A stretch of 64,000 nt of DNA, taken from positions 13,640,507 to 13,704,506 of the forward strand of contig CM067086.1 in assembly GCA_034008185.1 (NCBI GenBank), in the 5' to 3' direction. Within the stretch, counting starts at the first letter, position 1; every line of letters begins with the position of its first letter. The notes below the pieces were generated by a model. The model was given only the letters and a program-made list of their open reading frames with translations. It was not told the DNA's origin and searched no databases. The DNA comes from Gorsachius magnificus. Taxonomy: Eukaryota > Chordata > Aves > Pelecaniformes > Ardeidae. The translations under genes and the position numbers were made by a program. This document shows positions 11,964-23,000 of this stretch, piece by piece.

Positions 11964-14112
11964 TCTGGGGTGTGTGTGTTGGTTCTTTTGTTCTGTCCTA
12001 CTATTCTATGTTCAATCTTTACCTACTCCTTAACAATGAAGTATTGATGCACATGGACCAAAAAAAAACAACCAAAAAACCCTATGCTTTCAATTTACTC
12101 ACAGACACAATATATTCTCACAAATGTTCCGCCAGTAGGTGATTATAAGACAACAACAAGGAGATAAAAAAGATCTTTTTTGTGTTAAACTTTTCTTTTG
12201 GTAGTGAACTCCATGTCCACTGTAAATTGATGGTGGTGGACACTGAGTTTTTCTAAGCCATCAACGAGCCGGAGAACATGAAAAGGCAGCATCATTTTTC
12301 TAATACCATCAGCAGCCTGGACCTGGCAGCACCATTCACAGTGAAGGAATAATTCACTCCCCAATGCCCAGAAAGCAGAACAGAAGAGCCAGTGAGATTT
12401 TGCATTGTGCATATTTGACTATTTAAAAATGAGTTGACATCAACAGCTCATTTTAGCCCAACTTGTGAGTAGTTACAGTTCCTGACAGTTGCCCGTTTGG
12501 CTTATGGTGATTGCTTCCTCCCAGTAACTAACAATTTTAAATATTTATAGAGAGTAATGGGCTTAAACTTGAAAGCAAGAAGGTATGATGAACTAGTGAG
12601 AACCTTGAGCTTGGCTATGACTTTCCCTTTATTTTCTTGATAAAGTATGTTTCTTTCGACAAATCTAAGTTCACACAGCTTTGCCTCTTTTATATCAACA
12701 CCATGCCAGGAATTAGTAAAAGGGTAAATCTCTACTGTTCATCACCCAGCATCTCTCACTGTTCACTGGGAGCTCCTATGTAGTCTGAAGAGACCGACAT
12801 ACTACAGCAATACTACATTCGTGGGACAGGTCAGCGGGTGACAGGCAGGGTGGAGGCTGTTAACAGACTGGTTGACTCTATGCTTAATGCTTAGAAGTAC
12901 CAAGCAGTTGCAGCTCCCATTCAAGTCAAAGACAGACATTTTATTAAAAAATTAATGAGGTAAAAGATCAATTAATGTTGTAATTATCTCCCTCCTGTTT
13001 TCCCAGAATGTGTGCGTGTGTCTTAATGATTTAACAGCAGAAACAGCACAGGTGGCCGCAGGGCAGGGGGAAAGGGGTGACGATGGCCATTACTCCAGAG
13101 AAATCAAAGTTGTGAGAAAAAGAAATGCATGCTTAGGAAAAAAAGAGACAGAATCTGGAAAGCCAGTGGGGCAAGAGAGATATAAAGCCTCTTTCCAACT
13201 GAATTGGCAGAAAGTCAAGGCCTGTCAAAGCAATAACTGCAGTAAAACTGAAATTGTCAGGCACTGTTAGTCACTGTGTTCATATGCTAGTGCTACTGGA
13301 AGCATTTAAAGGAGGTGCCAACCACTGCTATTTAAAAATACAACCCCTGCTCTACTCACCCCCAGCCCACTCCAACCACAACATGATTACAAAAAAAAAA
13401 AAAAAAAAAAAAAAAAATCTCCTCTCTATTTGCACTTCTGTCCTGTGACTGTCAAGCAGGGTTAGGAAGGAGATTGCTCAGGTTCTCCTTTGTGAAAGAG
13501 ATGCAGACTGATGCTCCTCTGGCATGATTAGATACACACTGGAGATGGGGATACTGAAGAAAAGCATTATTTAAAGGCTACACAGGAATATAGCCATTAT
13601 TTTGTAGGTGGATATCTAAACCATTTTTTAGATCATTCTTATTTTCTAGCCTTTCTGATACTGAATAATTTATTTCTAAGGTATAATATTCTTCTTAAAC
13701 ACCCCGTGACCTCACTGATGACACTTCTGAAATACGTATGGGAAAATAAAAAAAAGTTTTGAGATGCCACTCATGCCTGAAGCTACCACTTATCAAGGAC
13801 CACATCCTACAACCTCTACTTCAGAGGCAGTGCAAAACACGTACTATGTTCCACCACTGAAATATTTAGCTAGCTAGTGAAGTAGGCATAATGTTCCTTT
13901 CCTAATAAAAAGAGAATATGGCAATTCATTAAAAAATTGATATGAGAGGCACTTGAATACTATAATGATAAGCACCTTAGAAGATTATAAATAATACATG
14001 GTGCCTTTGATCACACGATTCTTAAAATTATGTATTCTCAAACTCAATACTATGAAAGCACGTAGAATAGCCCACTCAGTGTGCTGTTCTGCAGATTGCC
14101 TCCTTCTCCCAG
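11964..14112. other. Unassigned stretch
   Basis: No gene or repeat family was recognised. A minus-strand frame at 12185-12412 (75 codons) and a plus-strand frame at 13010-13270 (86 codons) match nothing I know. The main landmark is the poly(A) tract listed separately. Confidence 0.5.
13391..13417 (+). repeat. Poly(A) tract, A27
   Basis: Uninterrupted run of 27 adenines directly after GATTAC. No CR1 body or gene-like sequence precedes it, so it is not evidence of a processed retrocopy. It is best read as a mononucleotide microsatellite likely to vary in length. Confidence 0.95.
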
Positions 14113-14327
14113 GAATTTCAAAGCATAACAGGAAATCATCAACCATGGAGTCCTATTTAGAGGATACCACAAGAATGTGTCCTCAGCACACAGCTATGCA
14201 TAACCCTAGCAGTAATGTAGAAAAAAAATGTATGGAACCCTTGCTAAAAAAATTTCATATGATGCAAAATCTGGCAACGTGTTGCAGAAAGTTAAGAATA
14301 GATCAACTGCACTACACAGATCACTTG
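14113..14327 (+). other. Exon-like segment between good splice signals (unproven)
   Basis: A pyrimidine-rich acceptor (CCTCCTTCTCCCAG, ending 14112) and a near-consensus donor (TTG followed by GTAAGT at 14328-14333) bracket 215 bp. One plus-strand frame is open throughout: two bases then 71 full codons, ending exactly at the donor. The same frame meets a stop three codons into the putative intron, as expected for an internal exon. The peptide contains SSTMESYLEDTTRMCPQ and is fairly polar, but I recognise no domain. The chance of such a combination in 64 kb is not negligible, so this is only a candidate coding or lncRNA exon. Confidence 0.2.
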
Positions 14328-15778
14328 GTAAGTTAGATTCATTCCCTGCATAGGTATAAATACATTTAAATATAATACCTGAAGTTTAGGAACAAGGCAT
14401 ATAGAATATATAACCAAAGGAACAGGATTCTAGAAAGCTAATTCTAAAATGGCTTAGGAAACTGCTGCTAATCAAGTCAGATGAACCATGAAGAATACTA
14501 ATTCAGGTTTTTATGTATAATCATGTAAATAACAAGTACGAGAAGGGAAATTACAGTATTTGTCACCACATTATGTGGATGAATACTAGTACTGGCTTCC
14601 ACACATGGAAAAAACCAAATCAAAACAAAAAAAAAAAAAAAAAAGGAGGGAAAGGGAGAAAAGTTTTTTTTTAAAAAAGCAAAAATACCCAGATATGAAA
14701 AAAAAAGACATTAAATGAGACAGTTGGGACATCTGATTCATTTAACTTCATTACAGAAATGTTAAGGAATTATTTGATTCCTGTCTTTTATACCTTAAGT
14801 GTGAAAACACTTCAGATAGTAGCTAGTTCTAAAAATCTGGTACACAAAAAAACCCACATTCTGAATGGCTCAAGTTAGAAAACCCAAGTATTATCCTTGC
14901 CACTCTGAAACAACCTCTCCACCTCTACCCTTTGTAAATAAATTAGAAATGTAACTTTCTCACATGCACTCCTTTAGATTAGGAGTAGGGTTATGAATCA
15001 ACAAAGGAACTTCTCGGTTAAGTTATGACAAAAAATAGGAGGATATTTCAAGGAATGCCAGAAACTGATGAATTTCAGTCATCAGTTTTTTAATTATGCA
15101 CTAAGACATGATGGTGCATGAATTATTATGACATACATCGCATCTGGGACTAGCTAGCTACAAATAAAACAGTGTAGTAGAATTTTTTTTTGATAATGAT
15201 AAAGCATGGAAGGCAAATATTAGCACATGGTTTGCTTACAGGATGGTATTTAAAAGAGTTGCAAAGAACAAGATGGTTTCTGCTGGATGAAAAATCGGTG
15301 AGGAAAGGTATGAGAGAAGTCATGTAAATGTTTAAAAGTATGGAGGTAACAACTTCTTTAAGACAGTAACTTTTCAAAAGAAATAGCTACCAAAGCTGAC
15401 ACTGGTCCAGCCTGTGTTACTGCCTTTTGGCGAAAAAGTAGGCTCATTCAATCCACAGGATTTGTAATATACTCAAAGGTAAAGCAAAATTTTCAGGAAC
15501 AGGGGCAATGAAACACACATGTACAGGAGCTGGATGTTAGCAAGTAGAAAGGACATAGAAAAATAGTCTTTTAAAGCCTCTGTAGGGATCTGTAAGGAGC
15601 TACTTAGGTCTAAGTGGGCAGTCTGCAGGTTTCTGACCTAACCTTTTGGTCTGTAAAGTCAATAAACCGTTTGACTGGATGTTTCTTCCCTCCCCAAAAC
15701 AGACCAGATGTTCTTGTGAGTCAGAGGTGCCAGTATCCTTTTCACAGAACCCCTTTTCAGAGTTCAATGCCATTTGTT
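14328..15778. other. AT-rich unassigned stretch
   Basis: Contains a poly(A) tract at 14627-14644 followed by a purine-rich segment (AGGAGGGAAAGGGAG around 14645) but no recognisable gene or transposable element. Confidence 0.5.
14627..14644 (+). repeat. Poly(A) tract, A18
   Basis: Run of 18 adenines flanked by A-rich sequence upstream and a purine-rich segment downstream. Simple-sequence repeat with no associated element. Confidence 0.9.
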
Positions 15779-15843
15779 ATGGAGTAATTGGGAAAAGAAG
15801 CATACTGCTAAAGGCAGTATGCTTCTTTTCCCAATTACTCCAT
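15779..15843. repeat. Perfect inverted repeat: 30-bp arms, 5-nt loop
   Basis: The left arm at 15779-15808 (starting ATGGAGTAATTGGG, ending AAGCATACTGC) is the exact reverse complement of the right arm at 15814-15843. The spacer is TAAAG (15809-15813). All 30 positions pair, so a transcript from either strand would fold into a fully matched hairpin. Unlike decayed element ends, the arms show no divergence, which points to a recent origin (for example a template-switch event during replication) or to a sequencing or assembly foldback artefact. Transposon terminal repeats are unlikely because only 5 nt separate the arms. Confidence 0.98.
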
Positions 15844-16139
15844 TTTTACATCCCACTATATCTTCTTACTTGACTATTGTAGGTAAAGCTTAAAGCACAG
15901 AACTGTTAAGAACTGATCTGACATGAATTTTTGTTAGCAGAAGAAAATAAACTAATGCTCTTTAAATAGAAGCAAGTAAGCTGGGAGAACCCCACTCCAA
16001 ACCACCATCCTGCAAGGCTTCCTGGAAACATGGACATACAGTTTTGGGGGAGCAGATTAGTGCAGCAATCATATTAAGCCCTTTAACTCCAGTCAATCGA
16101 TGGAAATCATCTTCTCTAAGAATTAAGGATCATAAAACA

Positions 16140-16535
16140 AAGCTCAGGGTGTTCAGGTTCAAAACTGACAGAAAGACGTGATACAACACCTGACAGACTT
16201 TAAACGTGTGGCTAGTGTCACAGGACGCGCTAAATCATTTAAGGGGAGACAGGACAAGTTTATGGAGAAGAAATTAATGGGGCACAACTAATTAATGAGA
16301 AACCATACATAGCTTGGGAAGTTGTTGAGCTGAAAATACTTGGAAGCTGGGAGAGTATCAGAAGGAGGAATCACAGCCGTGCCCAGTACTCCCGCGGCAC
16401 TGGGGGCTATTTGTGACTGTTCCTTGACACACAGGCCAAGCCTATTGCTAGAGAGGGGACAGTAGGCCACTGCCATAGGTGGACCTTTGGTCTCACCCAC
16501 TGTAGATGTCTTGATGTGCTCTGATCCCACCAGCT
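16140..16535 (+). mobile_element. Archaic CR1 LINE remnant, 3' end
   Basis: The 3' portion contains AGGTGGACCTTTGGTCTCAC (16478-16497) followed by CCACTGTAGATGTCTTGATG. This corresponds to the 3' end of an old CR1 type I know from turtles, crocodilians and birds, where a GGACCTTTGGTCTGACCC motif and a GGCAGTTCTTATGTTCT-like end are usual. Upstream, GGTTCAAAACTGACAGAAAG (16156-16175), CACAGGACGC (16219-16228) and GGACAAGTTTATGGAGAAG (16252-16270) align in order with the end of the ORF2 coding region of that type. Divergence is much greater than in the CR1 copy at 8.6 kb, so this insertion is older, probably predating modern birds. The left boundary is uncertain and the sequence back to about 15930 could belong to it. 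Confidence 0.8.
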
Positions 16536-17409
16536 GTGGTGCATCACTGTCACCACTCTCAACATCACTTTTACGCTATTTTGCAATCCAATAAGCCTTC
16601 TGGCTGCTGAGACTCCAAGAATGGTCCTTCACCAAGCATTGCTAAACTCAATATTTTCAGTAGAAATAATGTGATGAAATATGCGTATTTTCCAAGTAAA
16701 TAGAGTGGAGTTTTTTTCAGGGGCAGCTTTAGCACACACTTTATGGCATAGGCAATACATGGGCAAAAATACAAACACAGTAAATTCCCAAACATCTTGT
16801 GCATCATTGAAACATCAGCGAACTCTACTCAGTATGTGGAAAGCAAGGCAGAATGATTTTTAATTAGGTTTCTCGTACATAATCTGCACGCTTCAGCCTA
16901 AAACTGTCTCTTGGAGAGGCTGAACTAAACTTTTCTTTCACGCAAGGTTTTGCATACACGTGAATGAGAGAAGAACTTGGGGGGTTTTTTGTTTGTTTTG
17001 GTTGTATATCTGCTCAGTGTCCAACATTTACGCCTGATTCTTACACACATCAGATGTTCAGTAATGTTGTAATAAGGTATGTTTTAAAAGAAATATGCAT
17101 TTTGAATTTAAAAGCAAAGGGATAACTGCAGTTGCTGTTGATGGATCGCGTACCTTATCTAACAGCATCTTTGAAAATGAGGACTGTCTGATTGCTCTGC
17201 TCTCTCCCTGAGAGATTTACACTGTGCCTTTTTTTTTTTCCATGGTTAAAATGCAAAAATTGCCCTCTCCAATAAAATATATTCTCTGAATACTTTTGAA
17301 AGACAATACCTATTTGAAAAGATGATGTAACCAAGAAGAATACAGTGAAATGAAAGCAGCTGGCTATACTACTACACTATTTTTTTTCTTGGACAACCGT
17401 TAACTAAAT

Positions 17410-17570
17410 TAATTACCTCGCTGCTGAGTTAATTAGGTAATATTAGTACATAAATACCCTAATTAATTATCCTAAGCTAATAAAAAGACAACTGCCATCA
17501 AACGTGTTTGACACAATGGTATATGTTGAATGTAAATTTTCCCATTTGCTTCCCAATCCAATTTTAATTA
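17410..17570. promoter_or_regulatory. Cluster of homeodomain-type TAATTA motifs (candidate regulatory element)
   Basis: Five TAATTA hexamers occur at 17410-17415, 17430-17435, 17460-17465, 17464-17469 (overlapping) and 17565-17570, the first four within 60 bp. TAATTA is the core site for many homeodomain proteins and, being palindromic, can bind dimers. The local density exceeds what AT-richness alone would give: at about 31% each of A and T I would expect well under one per 60 bp. This fits a conserved noncoding enhancer in a gene desert, but conservation cannot be judged from one sequence. Confidence 0.3.
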
Positions 17571-17885
17571 AAACATTATAAATATAAGTCATTCTCATAA
17601 ATTAGTTTTATAGCATAACAAGCTAATCATTCCAGAAAAATAAATGAAGAGAAAATAATCCCTTGCATAATTATACTGCCAGTTAGAAAGAATGACTTTA
17701 ATAAATAGGTCATCAATTTCAGAATTTTAAAGTAAAATGTTCACCAACCAAATGAATGTACCTGCAGCCTAATTGCTTGAAAATGAGACCAAAAAGATAT
17801 GAAGAAAATGTATTTTTTAATCACCCTTGTAATTTCCCATTTCAGCAACTTTTTGCTGTTTTCCCAGGAACCATTTTTATAGCAT

Positions 17886-18061
17886 TAGAATCATAGAATC
17901 ATAGAATCACTTTGGTTGGAAAAGACCTTTAAGATCATCGAGTCCAACCTTTAACCTAACCCTGACATCCCACCACTAAACCACGTCCCTAAGCACCTCA
18001 TCTATCCTTCTTTTAAATACCTCCAGTGATGAGGACTCTACCACCTCCCTGGGCAGCCCAG
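17886..18061 (-). mobile_element. CR1 LINE 3' end, minus strand, with octamer tail
   Basis: The plus strand starts with two to three copies of the octamer ATAGAATC (17890-17908), the complement of the (ATTCTATG)n tail that ends many avian CR1 elements. It continues with TTTGGTTGGAAAAGACCTTT (17911-17930), AAGATCATCGAGTCCAACC, CTAAGCACCTCATCTA and CCACCTCCCTGGGCAGCC (18041-18058). This is the CR1 3' untranslated end and the last part of ORF2 read backwards. Only about 176 bp survive, a usual 5' truncation. It is less diverged than the CR1 at 8.6 kb, suggesting a younger, J- or Y-like subfamily (subfamily not certain). No target-site duplication was found, which is normal for CR1. Confidence 0.95.
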
Positions 18062-19882
18062 TTATTATTAAAGGCAAATCTTGATTGTTGTAATCTCTTT
18101 CTGGGCTCTTTGATACTGTCCAGCATTTTGTTTTATTGTTTTAAAAGTGAAGACTCAGTTTTATTAGTATCAAGTTTTGTTATTTAATAACAGTGTGATT
18201 TGTAAGAAGGAAATCAACAGGTTTAGGCCAATACTACTCAGTATTCAGGACTAAATATACCAGCTAAAAGCTTATAAAATGGATAAGAGCTAATAACAAA
18301 AGCTTGATAAAATCTCATGAAATGGTTTTTAATGCTTTAGCTTCTTCCAATGCATTTGGAAAGAACAAGAGATTTTCTGACAGTCATAAGTTTATAGCCA
18401 AGGGCATTAAAAACTTCTTTCTTTTACGAAAATATTTTGAAAGTTTGCAAAAAGAGCAAGAAAATTTTTCTTTTCTTAAGATCCCATGTGGATGGATATA
18501 CTAATTTCTTCAGCATATCTGTGCACCTACCATTTAAAGAATTACACAAAAGAAAAAAAAAACGTGGAAGAATTAACAATAAATTCTACATGAACTAGGG
18601 AAAATAGGCCTATCAGAAAATACATTTCAAAGTAACATTTGGAACTTTCTGTCATTTCTGCTATCACCAGGAAAATATTAATCTTGTTCTGCAAATGTTT
18701 TCAAGATTTTTATCAGGACTTTTCCTTTAATTTCTGTATCTAAACGAAGAAATTATTGTTTACAATTTTTGTAAATTAAAAGAATTAAATTACTTCATTT
18801 TAACCTTCTGAGAGAACAAAATATAATCCTTCTTGACTTTGTGTTCCTTATTTCTGCCCTTGTCTCACCAAACATTTTTTCTATGATTCAAGAAGCCTAA
18901 GTCTATTTACAAGGCCAGACACCTTCTCTGGTTGCCAGTTATATCAACAAAAATAGGATTTAATTTTTTGCCAGTATTAATGTACTTTCCAACTTGTGAC
19001 CTAGTCCTGCATTTTTCACAGAATCAAATCTTTAGAAAAATAATTCTGGACTGTGCAAATCTAAGTCACCAGAACACAAATTCCTAAATTTCAGACTCCT
19101 CTTTGGATCTAAGTTTGGCCTGAAAGTTTTATTCAAGTTTTAAAGAGTGTGGCCCTGTGAGCAGGTTGCAATACATCCCTTTTTCTCAGATCCCCAGAGT
19201 TTTTAGTTTGAAACCTTATCACAAGCCCATCTTCATGTGCATTTTAAGCAAGTATATTATTTGCTCATTAAGAATCTGAAGATGGGCAAATCCGCCCTTA
19301 TGCCATGCTATCTTCTGTAGCAGGGGGTCAGGCAGACTACTGATGACTGCAATACTTTTAGCCAAGACAGCAAGATTTAACTGTAAAACATCATGCTCAT
19401 GTTAGTACACCAAAAACAATAAACAAGGAAGCTTATGTGTCTGAGTCTACTCAAGTTGAAGTCATGACTATTTGTTGTCCTATGGAGATAAGGAGGCGAC
19501 CCACTTACCACTTATGTACTAAACAAAGCAAGTTCTATGCCATCTCTTGATTAAGCCAACAATATTGCAAAATTTGGGTATATGTTGTAAAGAATTATCC
19601 GTAAAGCTGACATTTGACCCAATTTTATTTGAAAGTACACCTTTATTTTACTACCTTCATTAATTTGCTTGAAGATAATTTCTAAACAAATAACTTTTTG
19701 AATGTAACTTGAAAGTAACTTCTAGGCAAACAGATGACACACAGAGCAAAATCAATATGTCCCAGTCTTTGCAGTGACTATCTTTTGAATCCCAGAAATA
19801 TGGTCTAACATGAAGACCCGTGTTGAAGTTTTACAGAGAGATGGCCAGCCAGTGACACGGTAAGATTTTGGAACATGCATTC

Positions 19883-19899
19883 TTTTTTTTTTTTTTTTT
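19883..19899 (+). repeat. Poly(T) tract, T17
   Basis: Run of 17 thymines followed by CCTCCAG. The combination resembles a splice acceptor on the plus strand, but no convincing open frame or donor follows. Confidence 0.9.
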
Positions 19900-20021
19900 C
19901 CTCCAGTTATTAAAGGGCTAAGAACAAAGATTTATCTGCTCTAAATTTTCCTTCCAAATGCTATTTTATCACCCCAAGTATTTTTAACTCTTTAAAGGGG
20001 TTTTGCTTCTTCTATCTCTTC

Positions 20022-20082
20022 AAAAGAGGGTGAAAACAAAAGAGAGAAAAGGAAGGAATGGAAGGAAAGGAGGAAAGAAAAG
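20022..20082 (+). repeat. Purine-only tract, about 61 bp
   Basis: Apart from T at 20031, C at 20037 and T at 20059, every base from 20022 to 20082 is A or G (for example GGAAAGGAGGAAAG at 20065-20078). Such polypurine tracts can form triplex DNA in supercoiled templates. It also opens a lysine-rich frame that should not be taken for a gene. Confidence 0.85.
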
Positions 20083-23000
20083 CTGTCGCCCTTGCAGAAA
20101 GAGCGACTCAAAAAGAGATAGGTGTTCTTCATTTCTAGGTCTCCAGAGAAGAAAAAAAATAAGACTAAGACCCAAACAACCACCCATGCTCACGTGACTT
20201 GGTTAAGGATCATTTTTCCTTGTCAAACAGAAGCAAAGAAAGGACAACAAAAATTCCAACATAAGCGGAAGAAAAACATCAGCTGCTGCTTTCAAAGATT
20301 CAGAGATCCATAACCATGTGGCTTGATCTAAGTACAGGGCTGTAGGCATGAACATGTGGCAGGACTTACCCATCCCGTCTCCTCTGCTACTCAGACATGT
20401 CTCTGAGGAGCTGTAACACTGAAGTTGTCAGTGGCCTTCATACAGCTGGGGACAACAACATTTCTCCCTATCTGGACTTCACTGCACAGAAGTCAGGCAT
20501 GACCTTGCTTTAAGTTACATGGATAAACTTGTTCAACAAAGTCAAAATGGTTATGAATCCTGTTACATTTTCTGCAGAAGTATTCATTTCTAGTAACAGA
20601 TATTTTAAGGCTTTTTTTTCCCCATAAGCTTACTCCTTTGCTGGTTTTCTACATTCACTTTGGCTTAATTTTATGTAAACCTGTGTAGACCTACATATAA
20701 AGCTGGACACGTGAGTGCCCTGAATACTGAACCTCATAGCAGGGGTGGGAAAGTAGAGGGAATAAAAAAATGTATGCTTATTTATCAGTACTTAAGCACA
20801 ACCAAACGGACTGTATCACATCATTATTCTGATAATAGGATTTGCCATGGACCAGTGCCATATTTCTTTATGAAACACAAGAGTAACCGAGAAATATAGA
20901 CTGTTTTCGAACTGTTGCAGACAGTGCACCCCTGATTTTATTCTGAGTTTATAGCATTAAAAAAAATGTAGCAGGAGATAAAGATCCCCAGTGTGTGGCA
21001 GTACCAGACTTAATGGCATGTCACTACCACTCACTTTCGCTGCGATTAGCTCAAACAGGCAGAGGTGGGGAGCCAAACTGGGAATCCGTTTGCGCTGAGT
21101 AGATATCAGTACAACATCTGCCCCATCATGTATTTTTGAAAATCTCCCTGCTGTTCCAGGAATCACTTGAGCATGAAATAGCTGAGTTCCAATAAGTTAG
21201 AATTTCTGGCATAACTGATGTTACAGCAAAACACTTATGCAGAAACTTGGTAAAGATTATTCTAGCATAGAAGTGAGTGGAATGAGTAGCTTGCTTTTTG
21301 TGTTACTTCTAACATATCTTACATGTGCACAGCAGCATATCTGAGAAATCTAAAAAATATTTCTTAAATTATTTTATGTTTTCTAGATACGTACAAGTCC
21401 TGTATATATCCTTCTAAAAATCCTGTGTTTTTGCTTAGGTAATTCAAGGTTTAAATCAAGACGGCTGCCCTATTTAACCACTAGCAAGAAAGAAAAGAAG
21501 CACCTGAAACTTTTCCCTGCTAGATTGCCTTAAGTTGATATAACTTTGAAACTCAATTCTGATAGTTTGTGTATCACCCCTATTTACCAGGCAGCAAGAA
21601 TGCAGTGGGCACTTCTAACCAAAGAGATTTAATTAGTAGGGACCACAAAGTAGACTTTTTGTCTCAATGCTTGGTTTTATACAACTAATACAAACTACCA
21701 TATTAGTCAGATTTCTATACTACATCTGCTCAGTAGTACCAAGTGGAAAACATTTTCTCATTAGCATTCTTCTTTCTAAATACATGAGGTCTACAGGGAT
21801 TCAAACTGACCTTTTCCTTTGAGAAAGATTACTTTCCACAGAAAACTCATTTATTTTTTGAACTAAAATCATCTTCTGAACTTGATAACACTGGATATAA
21901 TAGCTTGATTGTCCTAATCCTCTAAGAAATTCAGATCAAATACAAGCGTGCTAAATAGTTTTGACCACAAAACACAAAGGAGGAGCAGAGTGCCGCACTC
22001 TCAGCTGTTTCCCAGAGCCAAGTATCCAACACGACTGTGGCCAGCTGCAGTCCCAGTGACATCCTGGCTCCTCCCTTGGCCATCCCGGAGCATTTCAGGA
22101 ATTGCTGAAATCCAGCAGCAGCAAAGACACACTTTCCTCTCTGGCAGGGTTTTCTGCCAAGCCATGAACAAGTCGCTACTCTCCAGAAACAGAGTCATTC
22201 ACCTGCATGATGTCAGCCTTGATACCCCTGGCCCCACCAAGACATGTTACCTCTTGGATAAGCAAGATATTTGAAAAATGATATCTGAGGAGGAACTGGA
22301 CATGATAAGCCCCTACCACCAACAGAGACAGGATTGGGTTTGGGCACATTTGGGTCTGTGCCAAGAAGCAAATCCCACCTTTCCGGCAGAGGTGATTCCT
22401 GTCTTTATGAAAGCACTGGTATGCCCGTTCCCAGGAGATGCCTAAGCACACAGCCTCTGGAGTCACCCTCAGGCTCTCACCCAATTCAATGAAAGGAGCA
22501 GCATTGCTCCATCTCATTCATAGAGATCGACTCTAATACTTTATACATCCTGACAAATGGAACAGTTTCCACAGAAGTAGAAGTGATTGGTTTAACGTTT
22601 CTGAATGGCACAGATAGTGGGTTTGCAGGCACGCAAAAAAGTCCAAAAATATTGCTTATCCAATCTGGCAAATAAGGCCCTAAGAATATCCAATGTTTGA
22701 AAGCTGTCGTGGGAGAAATCACACTCTGAATTTAAGATGCAAATTTCTACCAGGAAGGCTATTAAACATGAGAATTACTTATCTCTTACCTGATAGTTTT
22801 GTTGGGACTTGAAGTATTTAGGGTGTGATTATATCTAGTTCAATAACATATACTTAAATTGAGGGTTTGGTAATATTCTATGGGTTATGTAGGCAGACGG
22901 GAAAATAGTTTTGCTCCTTTCTAGTCACAGCCTCTGAATGAATATCAAATGTTGCGTTATTTAGTCAAGTTATTTGACATGGTAGAAATTGTGCCATGAA

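Noticed and set aside
13391..13417. Poly(A) tract as the end of a processed pseudogene
   Set aside because: No gene-like sequence lies upstream, no flanking duplication is visible, and bird CR1 machinery rarely makes poly(A) retrocopies.
20003..20197. Lysine/arginine-rich plus-strand frame
   Set aside because: It is the translation of the polypurine tract. Low complexity explains it.
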